DNA of 64,000 bases from Gallionella sp. (GCA_028714895.1 JAQTLM010000008.1:1-64000), one strand, 5' to 3'; positions 17,230 to 27,912 are shown, numbered from the stretch's first letter. Translations and numbers: made by a program. Notes: a model not told the origin generated them from the sequence alone.

Positions 17230-17275
17230 TCGGCTCGGATATCGGGCGCCGTCCGGCCTGAATGTAAATATACCG

Positions 17276-17307
17276 AAAAATGGGCTGGCGAAAGCCAGCC
17301 CATTTTT
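17276..17307. terminator. Bidirectional Rho-independent terminator
   Basis: TGGGCTGGC (17281-17289), GAAA tetraloop, GCCAGCCCA (17294-17302), followed by TTTTT and preceded by AAAAA. It can stop ygfZ (+) and the convergent gene at 17334 (-). Confidence 0.95.
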
Positions 17308-17333
17308 ATCGTCTATTGAACGCGCATTGAAAT

Positions 17334-18989
17334 CTAAATATGCGCAGGATTCAGCCACTGAAAACTTACCTGTTCGTAATCCTCACCTTCGGCCAGCAAG
17401 CTGGTGAGTTTAATGTCGCGGCTTTTTTCGCCCATCATCATTTCGTAGATATTGTCCGGCGTGCAGCTACCGGATTCCATGAGCATGGTGGCATTTACAT
17501 AGGAGTTGTAAACGTCGGGCAACAAGATGACGGGCAGGTAATCGTATTCGAACGAGCCGGAGCTGGTTTCCCAGTTGGATGTTTTTTCGGCACCCTTGCC
17601 GAGGGCGCGCAGCCATACTGACAGGGGTTTTTTGGCGAGGATTTCAATCCCCACATGTACCGCGCCCTTGGGGTCGGTATGCAAGCGCCGGATCATGCCG
17701 ACCCACCATAACTGGCTGTTTTGGGACTTGAACCCGCAGAGTGCGCCAATCTTCACCCATCCGCCTGCGGTCTTCGGGATTATGCCGCCGACCCCGTCGA
17801 CGCTCACGTCCGAAACGGTCCAGGTTTCCGTGGTGTATTTGATGTCATCGGCAGCCGCAAGGTTGATTTTCGAGCGCTCTTTCAATGCGGCCGCATCTTT
17901 TTCGGAGAGGTTGGCCGCGCGATCCAGATCGATGCGCGTAACCAGTTGGCTGATGGTTCTGAAACTGTGCACCACATCGATGGCGGTACTGATGCCTTTG
18001 CGTTCCTGATGCCGGTGCGGCTGATCCTTCCCCCAGTAGATTTGCAGGTGCTTGAGTACAGTAAGCTTGCCTGCCGGGGTAAACTCGTTGCCAAAGCGTT
18101 GTTCATGCTGGATCAGGCTGTGCTCGTTCTGATCAATAATATCTTTTATTTTAGGGACTGCCCTGACGGCCCCGAAGAAGCGCATGGCCGGTGTTGCCTG
18201 GAGTTTACTGTCGGCATTTCCGGGGGCACCCGGTTTGGACAGGTCGATGAAGTGCGCACAGTCGGGATCCGGCACCGCCTTGAAGTCGAAGAAACTTACC
18301 ATGCGGCCGGCAATGCGATAACTGACCTCAATCTGATCTGGCGCCAGCGTATCGGGACACGACGCATGGAGCATCACCGCCCGCAGCAACTCTCGCTGGG
18401 GGCTGGTGTGGATAGTCTGCTTGGGGTAGGCGTAAACCATGCTCTCGGCAATCTGGTTAGCCTCGGCGAAGCTGTAACAGCCGCACAACTGGTTCCACGC
18501 TGACGCTTCAATTTCCATATAGCGCATCATTTCCAGCTTCATCCGCCCGGCAACGGCGCGCAATAGCCGGACGCAGATAACCGGTAGATTTTCCCTGATG
18601 TCCCAAGGCTTCTTTTCCGCCTGCTGGTATTCGGAAATGCATATGGTGTAGGCTTCACCCAAAGCCTGCATAAAGCCATGTATCCCCTGCCACTGGCGCA
18701 GGCCCTGAAAATCCTGCAAATGCGGCGCACCGAGGTATTGGCGTAATACTTCGGCATACAACGGTTGCCCGGTTTCGTCCAGCAGCATCACAATCTCCGT
18801 GCGGACTTCAGGGCGGAAACCGGTGGTATCTTTAACCGAGGTCAACCAGGAGGTGACTTCATCCAGCGCCTTGAAGGCGTCGTTTTTTGGCAGGCCAGCA
18901 AGAAGTTTTCTGGCTTCCTTCACGTCAAACATGGGATGGTCTGGTTTCCCGTCAAATATATTGTGCAAAGAAAACATGATCTGGTTCAA
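17334..18989 (-). CDS. Uncharacterised protein with PilZ-like C-terminal region
   Basis: 551 residues, soluble, no signal peptide or membrane helix. The first ~370 residues are helical and unassigned. The region ~385-470 resembles a PilZ barrel: a TVSDVSVDGVGG strand fits the DxSxxG half of the c-di-GMP motif and VHVGIEIL fits the closing strand, but the upstream RxxxR half is not evident. It could be a c-di-GMP receptor or a PilZ-fold protein that has lost ligand binding. ATG 18989, with ATG 18977 as an alternative. It converges on ygfZ. Confidence 0.65.
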   Translation of the reverse strand: MNQIMFSLHNIFDGKPDHPMFDVKEARKLLAGLPKNDAFKALDEVTSWLTSVKDTTGFRPEVRTEIVMLLDETGQPLYAEVLRQYLGAPHLQDFQGLRQWQGIHGFMQALGEAYTICISEYQQAEKKPWDIRENLPVICVRLLRAVAGRMKLEMMRYMEIEASAWNQLCGCYSFAEANQIAESMVYAYPKQTIHTSPQRELLRAVMLHASCPDTLAPDQIEVSYRIAGRMVSFFDFKAVPDPDCAHFIDLSKPGAPGNADSKLQATPAMRFFGAVRAVPKIKDIIDQNEHSLIQHEQRFGNEFTPAGKLTVLKHLQIYWGKDQPHRHQERKGISTAIDVVHSFRTISQLVTRIDLDRAANLSEKDAAALKERSKINLAAADDIKYTTETWTVSDVSVDGVGGIIPKTAGGWVKIGALCGFKSQNSQLWWVGMIRRLHTDPKGAVHVGIEILAKKPLSVWLRALGKGAEKTSNWETSSGSFEYDYLPVILLPDVYNSYVNATMLMESGSCTPDNIYEMMMGEKSRDIKLTSLLAEGEDYEQVSFQWLNPAHI

Positions 18990-19234
18990 CCTTCAAGTTT
19001 GATGAAGCTTGGATAATTCATGAAAACCTCGCAGAACATGCTGGGTGGAGGCGCTTTATGGCCAGTGGACGCTATCGGATTGCCGCTTGATGAAGCTGTT
19101 CACTGTGTGGACAATAATAGCGGAACAACCATTTTTAGAGAAGGAGTGCTCAAAATCAATTGCAACATACCTGATTTTGGCTTGCGGCTTTTTGATATGC
19201 AGTGGGAGGCACCGACGGTGCCGCAACTCTTTTC

Positions 19235-19309
19235 TGGTGGGCGGTAGGTGTTTCGAACACCTGACCCCTGCCGTGTGAAGGCAGTGCTCTACCGCTGAGC
19301 TAACCGCCC
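19235..19309 (-). tRNA. tRNA-Val (anticodon CAC)
   Basis: 75-nt cloverleaf on the minus strand. Acceptor GGGCGGT pairs with ACCGCCC; D arm GCTCAGCGGTAGAGC; anticodon stem CTGCC/GGCAG with loop TTCACAC, anticodon CAC; T arm CAGGTGTTCGAAACACCT with GTTCGAA; CCA is encoded. Confidence 0.95.
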
Positions 19310-19323
19310 CGAAGAGGGCGCGA

Positions 19324-19353
19324 ATTAGAGCATAACGCGGTTACCCCAGTCAA
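19324..19353 (-). promoter_or_regulatory. Promoter for tRNA-Val
   Basis: On the minus strand TTGACT (19353-19348), an 18-base spacer and TCTAAT (19329-19324), followed by a GC-rich TCGCGCCC stretch just before the tRNA. Confidence 0.6.
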
Positions 19354-19434
19354 TGACTCAAGCCACAACTTTGTGCGCGGGATGAGCAAAGCCCGTAAAA
19401 TGCGCACTTCAATTTTGGCTCTCCTGTTCAAGTC

Positions 19435-20826
19435 ATGACTATACGCACTCGTTTTGCTCCCAGCCCCACCGGTTATCTGCATATCGGCGGTGCACGCACT
19501 GCCTTGTTCTCCTGGGTGTACGCACGCAAGTTGGGCGGCACCTTCATTTTGCGTATCGAAGATACCGATCTGGAGCGTTCCACGCAGGAGTCGGTACAGG
19601 CGATCCTGGATGGGATGTCCTGGTTGAACCTGGATTACGACGAGGGGCCGTTCTACCAGATGCAGCGCATGGACCGCTATAAGGCGGCGCTGCAGCAGAT
19701 GCTTGGCGAGGGCACGGCCTATTACTGCTATACCGCGCCGGAAGAATTGGAAAGCATGCGTGAAGCGCAACGTGTGCGCGGCGAGAAGCCGCGTTATGAC
19801 GGGCATTGGCGGCCAGAGCCGGGCAAGATTTTGCCGGCTCCGCCAGAGGGAGTTAAGCCGGTAGTGCGTTTCAAGAACCCCCTCCACGGCGTGGCCGCGT
19901 GGGACGACATGGTTAAAGGCAAGATCGTGTTCGAGAACAGTGAACTGGATGATCTGATCATCGCTCGTGCCGACGGTACGCCGACTTACAATTTCTGCGT
20001 GGTGGTGGATGACCTGGATATGGGCATCACGCAAGTCATCCGCGGCGACGATCACGTCAACAACACGCCGCGCCAGATCAATATCCTCAAGGCATTGGGT
20101 GCAACGCTACCGCAGTATGCGCATGTGCCGATGATCCTGGGTAGCGACGGCGAGCGGCTGTCCAAGCGGCATGGCGCGGTGAGTGTGATGCAATATGCCG
20201 AGGATGGCTACTTGCCGGAAGCGCTGACCAATTACCTGGCGCGCCTGGGCTGGTCGCACGGCGACGAGGAAATTTTCTCCGTGCAGCAATTCGTCGAGTG
20301 GTTCGATTTACGCCACATCAGCAAATCAGCGGCGCAGTTCAATCCGGAAAAGCTGCGCTGGCTGAATCAGCATTACATCAAACAGGCCGACAATGCGCGT
20401 TTGGCGGAATTGGTGCGCAAACATCTGGCAGAGCGCGGCGTGCAGGCAAGCGATGCGCCGCCACTGGAAGCGGTGATCGCCCTGTACAAGGAGCGTACCG
20501 CGACGTTGCTCGAATTGGCGGATGAAGCGGAAGTCTTTTATATCGAAATCCACCCAACGCAGGAGCTGCTGGATGCGCATCTTGTGCCGGAAGTGCTGCC
20601 CGCGTTGTGCGAACTCGCCGCGCGTTTTGCTGATGCCGTATGGGAACCCCCCGTACTGGCTGCGCTGATAAAAGAATTGCTGGCCAAACACAATTTAAAA
20701 ATGCCCAAACTGGCGATGCCGCTGCGTGTGATGCTGGTCGGGCAGACGCACACGCCGTCGGTAGATGCAGTGCTGGCGTTGTTTCCGCGCGAGACCGTGC
20801 TGGCGCGTATGAAGAAATACCTGTAA
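19435..20826 (+). CDS. gltX: Glutamyl-tRNA synthetase
   Basis: 463 residues, class I aminoacyl-tRNA synthetase. HIGH-type motif [12 protein letters not shown] (~9-20), KMSKS-type motif ERLSKRHGA (~239-247), and the C-terminal helical anticodon-binding domain. It attaches Glu to tRNA-Glu; a tRNA-Glu gene lies just downstream. Starts ATG 19435. Confidence 0.97.
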   Translation: MTIRTRFAPSPTGYLHIGGARTALFSWVYARKLGGTFILRIEDTDLERSTQESVQAILDGMSWLNLDYDEGPFYQMQRMDRYKAALQQMLGEGTAYYCYTAPEELESMREAQRVRGEKPRYDGHWRPEPGKILPAPPEGVKPVVRFKNPLHGVAAWDDMVKGKIVFENSELDDLIIARADGTPTYNFCVVVDDLDMGITQVIRGDDHVNNTPRQINILKALGATLPQYAHVPMILGSDGERLSKRHGAVSVMQYAEDGYLPEALTNYLARLGWSHGDEEIFSVQQFVEWFDLRHISKSAAQFNPEKLRWLNQHYIKQADNARLAELVRKHLAERGVQASDAPPLEAVIALYKERTATLLELADEAEVFYIEIHPTQELLDAHLVPEVLPALCELAARFADAVWEPPVLAALIKELLAKHNLKMPKLAMPLRVMLVGQTHTPSVDAVLALFPRETVLARMKKYL

Positions 20827-20843
20827 TTTGTTGGAAAGTCAGC

Positions 20844-20872
20844 TTTACAAGCATAGGTCGCATCAATATAAT
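20844..20872 (+). promoter_or_regulatory. Strong sigma70 promoter for tRNA-Ala/tRNA-Glu
   Basis: TTTACA (20844-20849), 17-base spacer, perfect TATAAT (20867-20872), followed by the GC-rich discriminator GCGCGCTC, typical of stable-RNA promoters under stringent control. Confidence 0.85.
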
Positions 20873-20891
20873 GCGCGCTCTTTCGAGGTAC

Positions 20892-20967
<76 letters not shown>

Positions 20968-20987
20968 AAAGAGCTTTAAAAATCAAA

Positions 20988-21063
20988 GTCCCTATCGTCT
21001 AGAGGCCTAGGACATCGCCCTTTCACGGCGGTAACACGAGTTCGAATCTCGTTGGGGACGCCA
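20988..21063 (+). tRNA. tRNA-Glu (anticodon TTC)
   Basis: 76-nt cloverleaf. Acceptor GTCCCTA pairs with TGGGGAC, anticodon loop CTTTCAC with anticodon TTC, T arm GAGTTCGAATCTC, encoded CCA. Twenty bases after tRNA-Ala and probably co-transcribed with it. Confidence 0.96.
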
Positions 21064-21216
21064 ATCAAATGATTGCGTGGTTTGTAATCGCGCGATGTTC
21101 ATGAAGATCGGATTGCGGATTTTTAGCGGTCTCGATAAATCAGTCAAACCCGGAACGCATCAGCATTCCGAATATGCTCCAAATATACTTCGTCGCCCAC
21201 CCAGCAGTTGCTTGGG

Positions 21217-22308
21217 TCAACGCTTATCGGCGGTGCGGGGTGATTTTTGTTTTTCAGGTTGTGCCACAGGCCAAAGGGACATAAAAGGTTTGACGGGCAA
21301 AGCGGTATCTATATCTGCCGATAGTTGTGCCGTTTCACGCTCCATATCTTTATCCCACCACTTTACGCAGTTACCACCACTTTCTGTGGCCTGCTGCAAA
21401 GCTTCATTAGCGCGGGCAAACAGGCTGGCTGGTGTGTCGTCCAAATTCGCCAGGCTGACGCCCAGAGACACGCTGATAGGCGGCAATGCATCGCCACTGG
21501 GCAACACAACCACGGATACGCTGACCGCCGTTCTCAGCCTTTCTGCCGCTATGCAGCCGTCGGCCAATGTGGTGTTCGGCATGAAAACAGCAAATTGTTC
21601 GCCGAGAAAGTGCCCAGCCTGGTCATCAGGACGCAAACAGGACAACATGGTGCGTGCGGTATCCCGCAGTACTTGTTCGCTGCCAAGTTGGCCATATTTT
21701 TCGCCCAATTCCTTGAATCGGTCTATCACCGCCATCATGAGGCAGCTTGGCCGTTTGTCGAAAACATAGCGGTGTAAACAGCGGTCTATTTTTTCTTCTA
21801 TCCATTGCTGGTTATAAAGGCCTGTCATTTCATCAACAATTGAGGTGCCTGAGAACTCGTGATGAAATTCATGGTTTTCTGCCATGATTGGGTTGGCAGG
21901 GCGAATACGCATGCTTAATACGCTTAGCATGTTATGCGCGGCTTGATGTGAACTATCGATCAGTTCCCACAGTGCGGCATGACCGATGACAAGCAGCTTG
22001 CAGTCGGTAGCGGCAATGACGTATGCCGGAATATGCACGTCCCCTATAAGGGACTCTTCTCCCACGCATTCCCCTTCGCCAAGCATGGCGACAGGCTCGA
22101 CGCCGGAATCTTTTGTCTGGATGCTCAGGCGCCCGGAAAGGATTATATAAATCACATTGTTAACCTGGCCGGGGACCAGTAATGCTTCACCTGAATTTAA
22201 GGTACGCAGCCCGGACTCACTTAACGTCAGGATGAGCAACTTGCTAGGCACTCCCTGGAACAGGGGAGCCGTTTGCAATACTTTAAAAATTTCGGGAGAG
22301 CGGATCAC
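21217..22308 (-). CDS. cNMP-binding domain protein with degenerate GGDEF domain
   Basis: 363 residues. Residues ~10-125 form a cyclic-nucleotide-binding (CRP-like) barrel (LLVPGQVNNVIYIILSGRLS, GEGECVGEESLIGD). Residues ~160-325 are GGDEF-like (DEMTGLYNQQWIEEKI, RFKELGEKYGQLGSEQVL), but the signature reads HFLGEQFAVF, where GGDEF has become LGEQF, and the metal-site Asp of the MDID loop reads AVIDRF. Cyclase activity is therefore unlikely; it may act as a receptor or a GTP-binding regulator. No HTH or membrane segment. Stand-alone gene. Confidence 0.82.
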   Translation of the reverse strand: MIRSPEIFKVLQTAPLFQGVPSKLLILTLSESGLRTLNSGEALLVPGQVNNVIYIILSGRLSIQTKDSGVEPVAMLGEGECVGEESLIGDVHIPAYVIAATDCKLLVIGHAALWELIDSSHQAAHNMLSVLSMRIRPANPIMAENHEFHHEFSGTSIVDEMTGLYNQQWIEEKIDRCLHRYVFDKRPSCLMMAVIDRFKELGEKYGQLGSEQVLRDTARTMLSCLRPDDQAGHFLGEQFAVFMPNTTLADGCIAAERLRTAVSVSVVVLPSGDALPPISVSLGVSLANLDDTPASLFARANEALQQATESGGNCVKWWDKDMERETAQLSADIDTALPVKPFMSLWPVAQPEKQKSPRTADKR

Positions 22309-22557
22309 GTCGTTACCTCTTTGCTGTTAACCAATCTAAAATACGCGCGTGTTAAGGCGCATCAAGAATTGAACGATTGTATTCAATGAAAACTGCCTAG
22401 GCGATAATATCCCGGAAGCCTTGATTTACGCTTATTCTAAATCGATTTCGTCATGGTCAGTTATGGATGCGCAAAAACTTCCAATTGGCCGATACCGCAA
22501 GCTGTAAAGATGGACTGGATTAGGCTTGGGAGCTGAACGCCAATAGTTGATGGGGTC

Positions 22558-25122
22558 TTAGCGTACCGAAAAATGCCGGTAGAACAACCTCTTCACAAAC
22601 TCCACTGTCGCGAGATAGCAAAGCACCATTGCTGGCAGGATCACAAAGAAGAGCGGCGGTGGAGCAACGAAGCCGAGATGCGTTGCAAGCGGTGTGAAAG
22701 GCAATGCTGCGGCTATCAGAACGACCAGCAGCGAGGTGATGGTCAGTGCGACGCTTGCCCGGCTCTTTAAAGGGTTGCCCCGGGTGCGGATGACGAAGAT
22801 AACCAGCACCTGGGTGGCGATGGATTCGATAAACCAGCCGGTATGGAACAACACTTCACCGGCGTCGAAAACCTTCAGCAAGATGAAGAACATCAGGAAA
22901 TCGAATACTGAACTGACCGGTCCGACCACCCACATGAAGTTGCGGATGAAGGTGGTGTCCCAGTGCCTGGGATGGGCCAGGGATTCGTTGTCTACGCTAT
23001 CCATGGGAATCGTAAGTTCCGAGATGTCGTAGAGCAGGTTGTTGAGGAGAATCTGCGCCGGCAGCATCGGCAAGAAGGCAAGGAACAGCGTCGCACCGGC
23101 CATGCTGAACATATTGCCGAAATTGGAACTTGTCCCCATCATGATGTACTTCATGATGTTGGCGAAGGTGCGGCGGCCTTCCATTACACCTGCGTGCAGC
23201 ACATTCAGGTCATGCCGCAACATGATCATGTCGGCCGCCGCCTTGGCTACGTCCACGGCGCTGTCCACCGAGATGCCGACATCCGCCGAATGGAGCGAAG
23301 GCGCATCGTTGATGCCGTCCCCGAGATAACCGACGGTGTGACCCTGCGCTTTCAGCGACAGGATGACGCGGTTTTTTTGCGCTGGCGTGACACGGCAGAA
23401 CAGGTTGGCCTCCCTCACCCGCACCGCTAGGGTGGGGTCATCCATATGCTGGATCTCGCTGCCGTTCAGCACGCCCGTGACCGGCATGCCCAGTTGGGCG
23501 CACACATACCGGGTGACCAGTTCGCTGTCGCCGGTGACGATCTTGATGTTGATCCCGCTTGCTGACAGTGCCTTGAGTGCGTGCGCCGCGCTTGCTTTCG
23601 GCGGATCGAGAAATGCAGCGAAGCCGGCGAAGATGAGCTCGGTTTCGTCATCGACGACTGCATGCGGATGATCCAGGGCCACCGGCCGCCAGGCGATACC
23701 GAGTACCTTGAAGCCTTCCCGGCCAAGGCTATCGTGCAAGGCCTGGATGGATGCCAGCGCCTTCTCGTCCAGTGGCTGCACGTCTTGCGCTTCGCCCACG
23801 GCATAGCGTGTGGACAGCCGGAGGATATCCTCGGGCGAGCCCTTGACCACGAGCAACCGTTTCCCGCCCTGATCGACCAGCACCCGTTTCTCGCTTTGAT
23901 CCAATAAAACAGACACGCGCCGCCGCTCGAAGTCGAAGGGTACCTCGTCGATCTTGCGCCAATCGCCTACGTCGATTTCCTTGTGCTCGAGGATCGCGTC
24001 ATCCAACGGGCTCTTCAGCCCGGTCTCGAAATAGCTGTTGAGGTAAGCCAGTTGCAGCACCTGCACACTATCGTTTCCTTGCGCGTCGAGATGGCGTTCC
24101 AGCTGGATGCGCCCTTCGGTGAGCGTGCCGGTTTTGTCGGTGCACAGCACGTCCATGCTGCCCAGATTGTGGATCGCAGCAAGCTGCTTCACGATTACCA
24201 GCTTCTTCGCCATGCGCAGTGCGCCGCGCGACAGTGTCACCGTGATTACCATCGGCAACAGTTCCGGTGTGAGGCCGACGGCCAGCGCGATGGCGAACAG
24301 AAACGACTCGAGGAATGGCCGATGAAAAAACGCGTTGATCAGGAACACGAACAGCACCAGCAGGATGGTCAGGCGCATGATCAGCATGCCAAAGCTCTGG
24401 GTACCCAGTTCGAAGGCGGTGGGAGGTGCCTTGATCACCAGAGCATCCGCGATATTGCCCATCGCCGTGTCGGCTCCGGTGCGGCAGACTATCGCCTTGG
24501 CCATCCCGCTGATGACGGAAGTGCCCATGAACACGGCATTCCCGGCCCCATTGAGGTCTTCCGCCGGTGCCGTCAGATCGTGCGCATGTTTTTCCACCGG
24601 ATAGGACTCCCCCGTCAGCAGCGACTGGTTGACGAAAAAATCTTTGGCGTCGATAAGTCGGCAATCGGCCGGAATGAGATCACCTGCGGACAGCAGCACC
24701 ACATCGCCCGGCACCAGCTCCGCTATCGGGAGTTCCTGGGAATGCCCATCGCGCAGCACCGTGGCCCGTACCGCTACAGCTTTCTTCAATTGTTCCGCGG
24801 CGCGGCCAGCCCGGTATTCCTGAACGAAATCCAAGGTTACACTCATCAGCACGATGGCCCAGATGATCACGAATCCGGTGACCTCGCCGGTCAGCGCGGA
24901 CACAGCGCTGGCAGCCAGCAGAACCATCACCAGAGGGTTCTTGAAATGGCTCAGGTACTGGATGATCAGTGGCCGTTCGCCGTAGTTACGTAGCGTGTTG
25001 GGGCCGAACCGTGCGGTACGCGCACGCGCTTCCTGCTGGCTCAGCCCAGCCGGGAGTGTCTCAAGATGTGATAGAAGGGCTTTGGATGGTAGATTCCAAA
25101 ACGGAGCATCGGGGCGATCCAT
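22558..25122 (-). CDS. mgtA: Magnesium-translocating P-type ATPase
   Basis: 854 residues from ATG 25122 (MDRPDAPFWNLPSKALLSHL); the frame is open to 25344 but that extension has no family likeness. N-terminal cation-ATPase domain, TM pairs, actuator TGES in LLTGESYPVEK, phosphorylation site DKTGTLTEG (~327), hinge GDGINDAPSLHSADVGIS. Type IIIB P-ATPases of the MgtA/MgtB family import Mg2+. It is divergent from greB with 209 bp between. No long Mg-sensing leader could be recognised. Confidence 0.92.
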   Translation of the reverse strand: MDRPDAPFWNLPSKALLSHLETLPAGLSQQEARARTARFGPNTLRNYGERPLIIQYLSHFKNPLVMVLLAASAVSALTGEVTGFVIIWAIVLMSVTLDFVQEYRAGRAAEQLKKAVAVRATVLRDGHSQELPIAELVPGDVVLLSAGDLIPADCRLIDAKDFFVNQSLLTGESYPVEKHAHDLTAPAEDLNGAGNAVFMGTSVISGMAKAIVCRTGADTAMGNIADALVIKAPPTAFELGTQSFGMLIMRLTILLVLFVFLINAFFHRPFLESFLFAIALAVGLTPELLPMVITVTLSRGALRMAKKLVIVKQLAAIHNLGSMDVLCTDKTGTLTEGRIQLERHLDAQGNDSVQVLQLAYLNSYFETGLKSPLDDAILEHKEIDVGDWRKIDEVPFDFERRRVSVLLDQSEKRVLVDQGGKRLLVVKGSPEDILRLSTRYAVGEAQDVQPLDEKALASIQALHDSLGREGFKVLGIAWRPVALDHPHAVVDDETELIFAGFAAFLDPPKASAAHALKALSASGINIKIVTGDSELVTRYVCAQLGMPVTGVLNGSEIQHMDDPTLAVRVREANLFCRVTPAQKNRVILSLKAQGHTVGYLGDGINDAPSLHSADVGISVDSAVDVAKAAADMIMLRHDLNVLHAGVMEGRRTFANIMKYIMMGTSSNFGNMFSMAGATLFLAFLPMLPAQILLNNLLYDISELTIPMDSVDNESLAHPRHWDTTFIRNFMWVVGPVSSVFDFLMFFILLKVFDAGEVLFHTGWFIESIATQVLVIFVIRTRGNPLKSRASVALTITSLLVVLIAAALPFTPLATHLGFVAPPPLFFVILPAMVLCYLATVEFVKRLFYRHFSVR

Positions 25123-25331
25123 AGTGCTCACTTTTTTTGCGCGGCCAAGCGTAGTGCTTCCAGTGCGGTCATCGTACCGCCGGAGTGGAGTAAGTACAAC
25201 AAACTTTATTGAAACATGGCTTAGTCGAATATAACGAAGCCGCAGTACCGGTGTATTTTTTGTTATACCGGAACCAAAATCCTGTGCGATCGCCATCCGG
25301 ATATATAGAACATTCAGGTAAAATCTCCAGC

Positions 25332-25925
25332 ATGGGCAAAGCATTCACACATGAAATGGATCTGGCAGGCAAACCGCGCAGCGGCCACCCGCAAAACGAT
25401 GACGCTGATGATGAGCCGGGAGCCTTGTTTCAGTTGCCGTCAGGTGCCAAAAATTACATCACCCCCAACGGGTATCGCAAGCTGAAAGAAGAGTTGGATC
25501 ATCTGTGGAAGGTGGAGCGTCCGGCATTGGTTAAAACCATTACCTGGGCGGCATCCAACGGTGATCGCTCGGAAAACGGTGATTATATTTATGGCAAGAA
25601 ACGCCTGCGCGAGATTGACCGGCGCGTGCGCTTCCTGCGCAAGCGTATGGAACTGGCCGAAGTCGTTGATCCGGCGCAGCGCGGCGAGTGCGATCAAGTA
25701 TTTTTCGGTGCAACTGTGACGGTTTGCGACGACAACGGATGCGAGAACATATACAGCATCGTCGGGGTGGATGAGGCGGATGTGGGCTCCGGTTTGATCA
25801 GCTGGGTCTCGCCACTGGCTCGAACGCTGCTCAAATTGCGCGAAGGCGAAGTGGCGACATTGCGTACACCGGTTGGTGTCCAGGAACTGGAAATCTTGTC
25901 AGTGAGATATCGTGAACTGGGCTGA
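25332..25925 (+). CDS. greB: Transcription elongation factor GreB
   Basis: 197 residues from ATG 25332. N-terminal coiled coil (YITPNGYRKLKEELDHLWKV, SNGDRSENGDYIYGKKRLRE with the conserved acidic tip D and E) and C-terminal FKBP-like domain (GVDEADVGSGLISWVSPLAR). It stimulates RNA cleavage in backtracked RNA polymerase. The ENGDYIYGKK form is GreB rather than GreA. An ~40-residue N-terminal extension before the coiled coil is slightly longer than usual. Confidence 0.93.
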   Translation: MGKAFTHEMDLAGKPRSGHPQNDDADDEPGALFQLPSGAKNYITPNGYRKLKEELDHLWKVERPALVKTITWAASNGDRSENGDYIYGKKRLREIDRRVRFLRKRMELAEVVDPAQRGECDQVFFGATVTVCDDNGCENIYSIVGVDEADVGSGLISWVSPLARTLLKLREGEVATLRTPVGVQELEILSVRYRELG

Positions 25926-25944
25926 TTCAATTATTCGCTGCTCT

Positions 25945-25953
25945 TGGTACAAT
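25945..25953 (+). promoter_or_regulatory. Possible extended -10 promoter for glnB
   Basis: TTGGTACAAT contains TGG followed by TACAAT (25948-25953), an extended -10; the -35 region is poor. It lies in the 79-bp greB-glnB gap. Confidence 0.35.
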
Positions 25954-25986
25954 CACGCCATTTAAGCAAGGATAACGACACACTAA

Positions 25987-26343
<357 letters not shown>

Positions 26344-26367
26344 GTTCAGACAGAACATGTGAAGTAA

Positions 26368-26396
26368 TTTACCGGCTCGCCCGGCATGCGTATAAT
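26368..26396 (+). promoter_or_regulatory. Sigma70 promoter for guaB
   Basis: TTTACC (26368-26373), 17-base spacer, perfect TATAAT (26391-26396), then the GC-rich discriminator GCGCGC. Nearly the same design as the tRNA-Ala/Glu promoter at 20844. Confidence 0.75.
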
Positions 26397-26421
26397 GCGC
26401 GCTTTGCCGGGAGCATGTTCC

Positions 26422-27882
26422 ATGCGCATCATTCAAAAAGCACTAACCTTTGACGACGTTCTGCTCGTTCCTGCTTATTCCAATGTATTGCCGCGCGATG
26501 TCAGTCTGCGCACCCAGCTTACCCGCAACATCAGCCTGAACATCCCGTTGCTCTCTGCTGCGATGGACTCCGTTACGGAGTCGCGCCTCGCGATTGCTCT
26601 GGCGCAGGAGGGCGGTATCGGTATCATACACAAGAACATGTCGGCCCATGCGCAGGCCGCCCAAGTCGCCAAGGTCAAGCGTTTTGAAAGCGGTGTGGTC
26701 AAGGATCCTATCACCATCACGCCGGATATGACGGTGCGCAATGTGCTGGTTTTGACGCGCCAGCACAGGATTTCCGGCTTGCCGGTGGTGCAGGGTAAGC
26801 AGTTGGTCGGCATCGTGACCAACCGCGATCTGCGTTTCGAGAGCAGCCTGGATCAGCCGATCCGGAACATCATGACGCCGCGCGAACGGCTGATTACCGT
26901 CAAGGAAAACACCAGCCTGGATGAGGCGCGCAGCCTGATGCACAAGCATCGCATCGAGCGCGTATTGGTGGTCAATGATGCATTTGAACTGTGCGGGTTG
27001 ATGACGGTAAAGGACATTCTTAAATCCAGCGAGCATCCGCTGGCTTGCAAGGACGGCCTAGGCCGCCTGCGTGCCGGCGCGGCAGTCGGGGTGGGCGAGG
27101 GCACGGAAGAGCGCGTCGCGTTGCTGGCCGAGGCCGGGGTGGACGTGATCGTGGTGGACACCGCGCACGGCCATTCGCAAGGCGTGCTGGATCGCGTCAA
27201 ATGGGTCAAGAGCAATTTCCCGCAGGTTGAAGTGATTGGCGGCAACATCGCTACCGGCGGGGCGGCACAGGCGTTGCTGGATCACGGTGCGGACGGCGTG
27301 AAAGTCGGCATCGGTCCCGGTTCGATTTGCACCACGCGCATCGTCGCGGGAGTCGGTGTGCCGCAGATTGCGGCAATTCAGAATGTGGCAAAGGTCTTGC
27401 AAGGCACCGGCGTGCCGCTGATTGCAGACGGCGGCATCCGTTATTCCGGCGACATCGCCAAAGCCATCGCAGCGGGCGCACATGCCGCGATGCTTGGCGG
27501 ATTGTTCGCCGGAACCGAAGAAGCGCCGGGCGAAATTGAGCTGTTTCAGGGGCGTTCCTACAAATCCTATCGCGGTATGGGTAGCTTGGGGGCGATGCAG
27601 CAGGGCTCCAGCGACCGCTATTTTCAGGAAGGCGAAAGCAATCAGGATAAACTGGTGCCGGAAGGCGTCGAGGGTCGCGTACCTTACAAGGGCAGCGTGC
27701 TGGCAGTGATCCATCAATTGATGGGCGGTCTGCGCGCCAGCATGGGTTATCTCGGTTGCGCCGACATTGCCACCATGCACACCAAGGCCGAATTTGTCGA
27801 AATCACCTCTTCCGGTATCCGTGAATCGCATGTGCATGATGTGCAGATAACCAAGGAAGCGCCGAATTACCACATTGACTAG
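26422..27882 (+). CDS. guaB: Inosine-5'-monophosphate dehydrogenase
   Basis: 486 residues from ATG 26422. TIM barrel interrupted by two CBS domains (~95-205), and the catalytic loop [17 protein letters not shown] with Cys ~303. It oxidises IMP to XMP, the first committed step to GMP. The stop codon TAG (27880-27882) lies inside an inverted repeat. guaA, which normally follows closely, is displaced by an inserted gene. Confidence 0.97.
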   Translation: MRIIQKALTFDDVLLVPAYSNVLPRDVSLRTQLTRNISLNIPLLSAAMDSVTESRLAIALAQEGGIGIIHKNMSAHAQAAQVAKVKRFESGVVKDPITITPDMTVRNVLVLTRQHRISGLPVVQGKQLVGIVTNRDLRFESSLDQPIRNIMTPRERLITVKENTSLDEARSLMHKHRIERVLVVNDAFELCGLMTVKDILKSSEHPLACKDGLGRLRAGAAVGVGEGTEERVALLAEAGVDVIVVDTAHGHSQGVLDRVKWVKSNFPQVEVIGGNIATGGAAQALLDHGADGVKVGIGPGSICTTRIVAGVGVPQIAAIQNVAKVLQGTGVPLIADGGIRYSGDIAKAIAAGAHAAMLGGLFAGTEEAPGEIELFQGRSYKSYRGMGSLGAMQQGSSDRYFQEGESNQDKLVPEGVEGRVPYKGSVLAVIHQLMGGLRASMGYLGCADIATMHTKAEFVEITSSGIRESHVHDVQITKEAPNYHID

Positions 27883-27907
27883 TTGCTAGACGTTAGTCGT
27901 TAGTTGG
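27878..27907. repeat. Heptad-built inverted repeat, left copy
   Basis: 30 bases (reading on the minus strand CCAACTAACGACTAACGTCT then AGCAACTAGT) that match the copy at 28615-28644 in inverted orientation at 28 of 30 positions. The sequence is built from 7-base units of the CTAACGA type. It contains the guaB stop codon. Confidence 0.85.
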
Positions 27908-27912
27908 ATCGT

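Noticed and set aside
19020..19247. Open frame between the PilZ-like gene and tRNA-Val
   Set aside because: No SD, no recognisable sequence, and it runs into the tRNA gene. The 18990-19234 gap shows no convincing gene.
22309..22557. Possible regulatory RNA or gene between the cNMP/GGDEF gene and mgtA
   Set aside because: No ORF, promoter with both boxes, or strong structure was found in these 249 bases.
25123..25331. Mg2+-sensing leader upstream of mgtA
   Set aside because: No recognisable M-box or mgtL-like leader could be read by eye on the minus strand.
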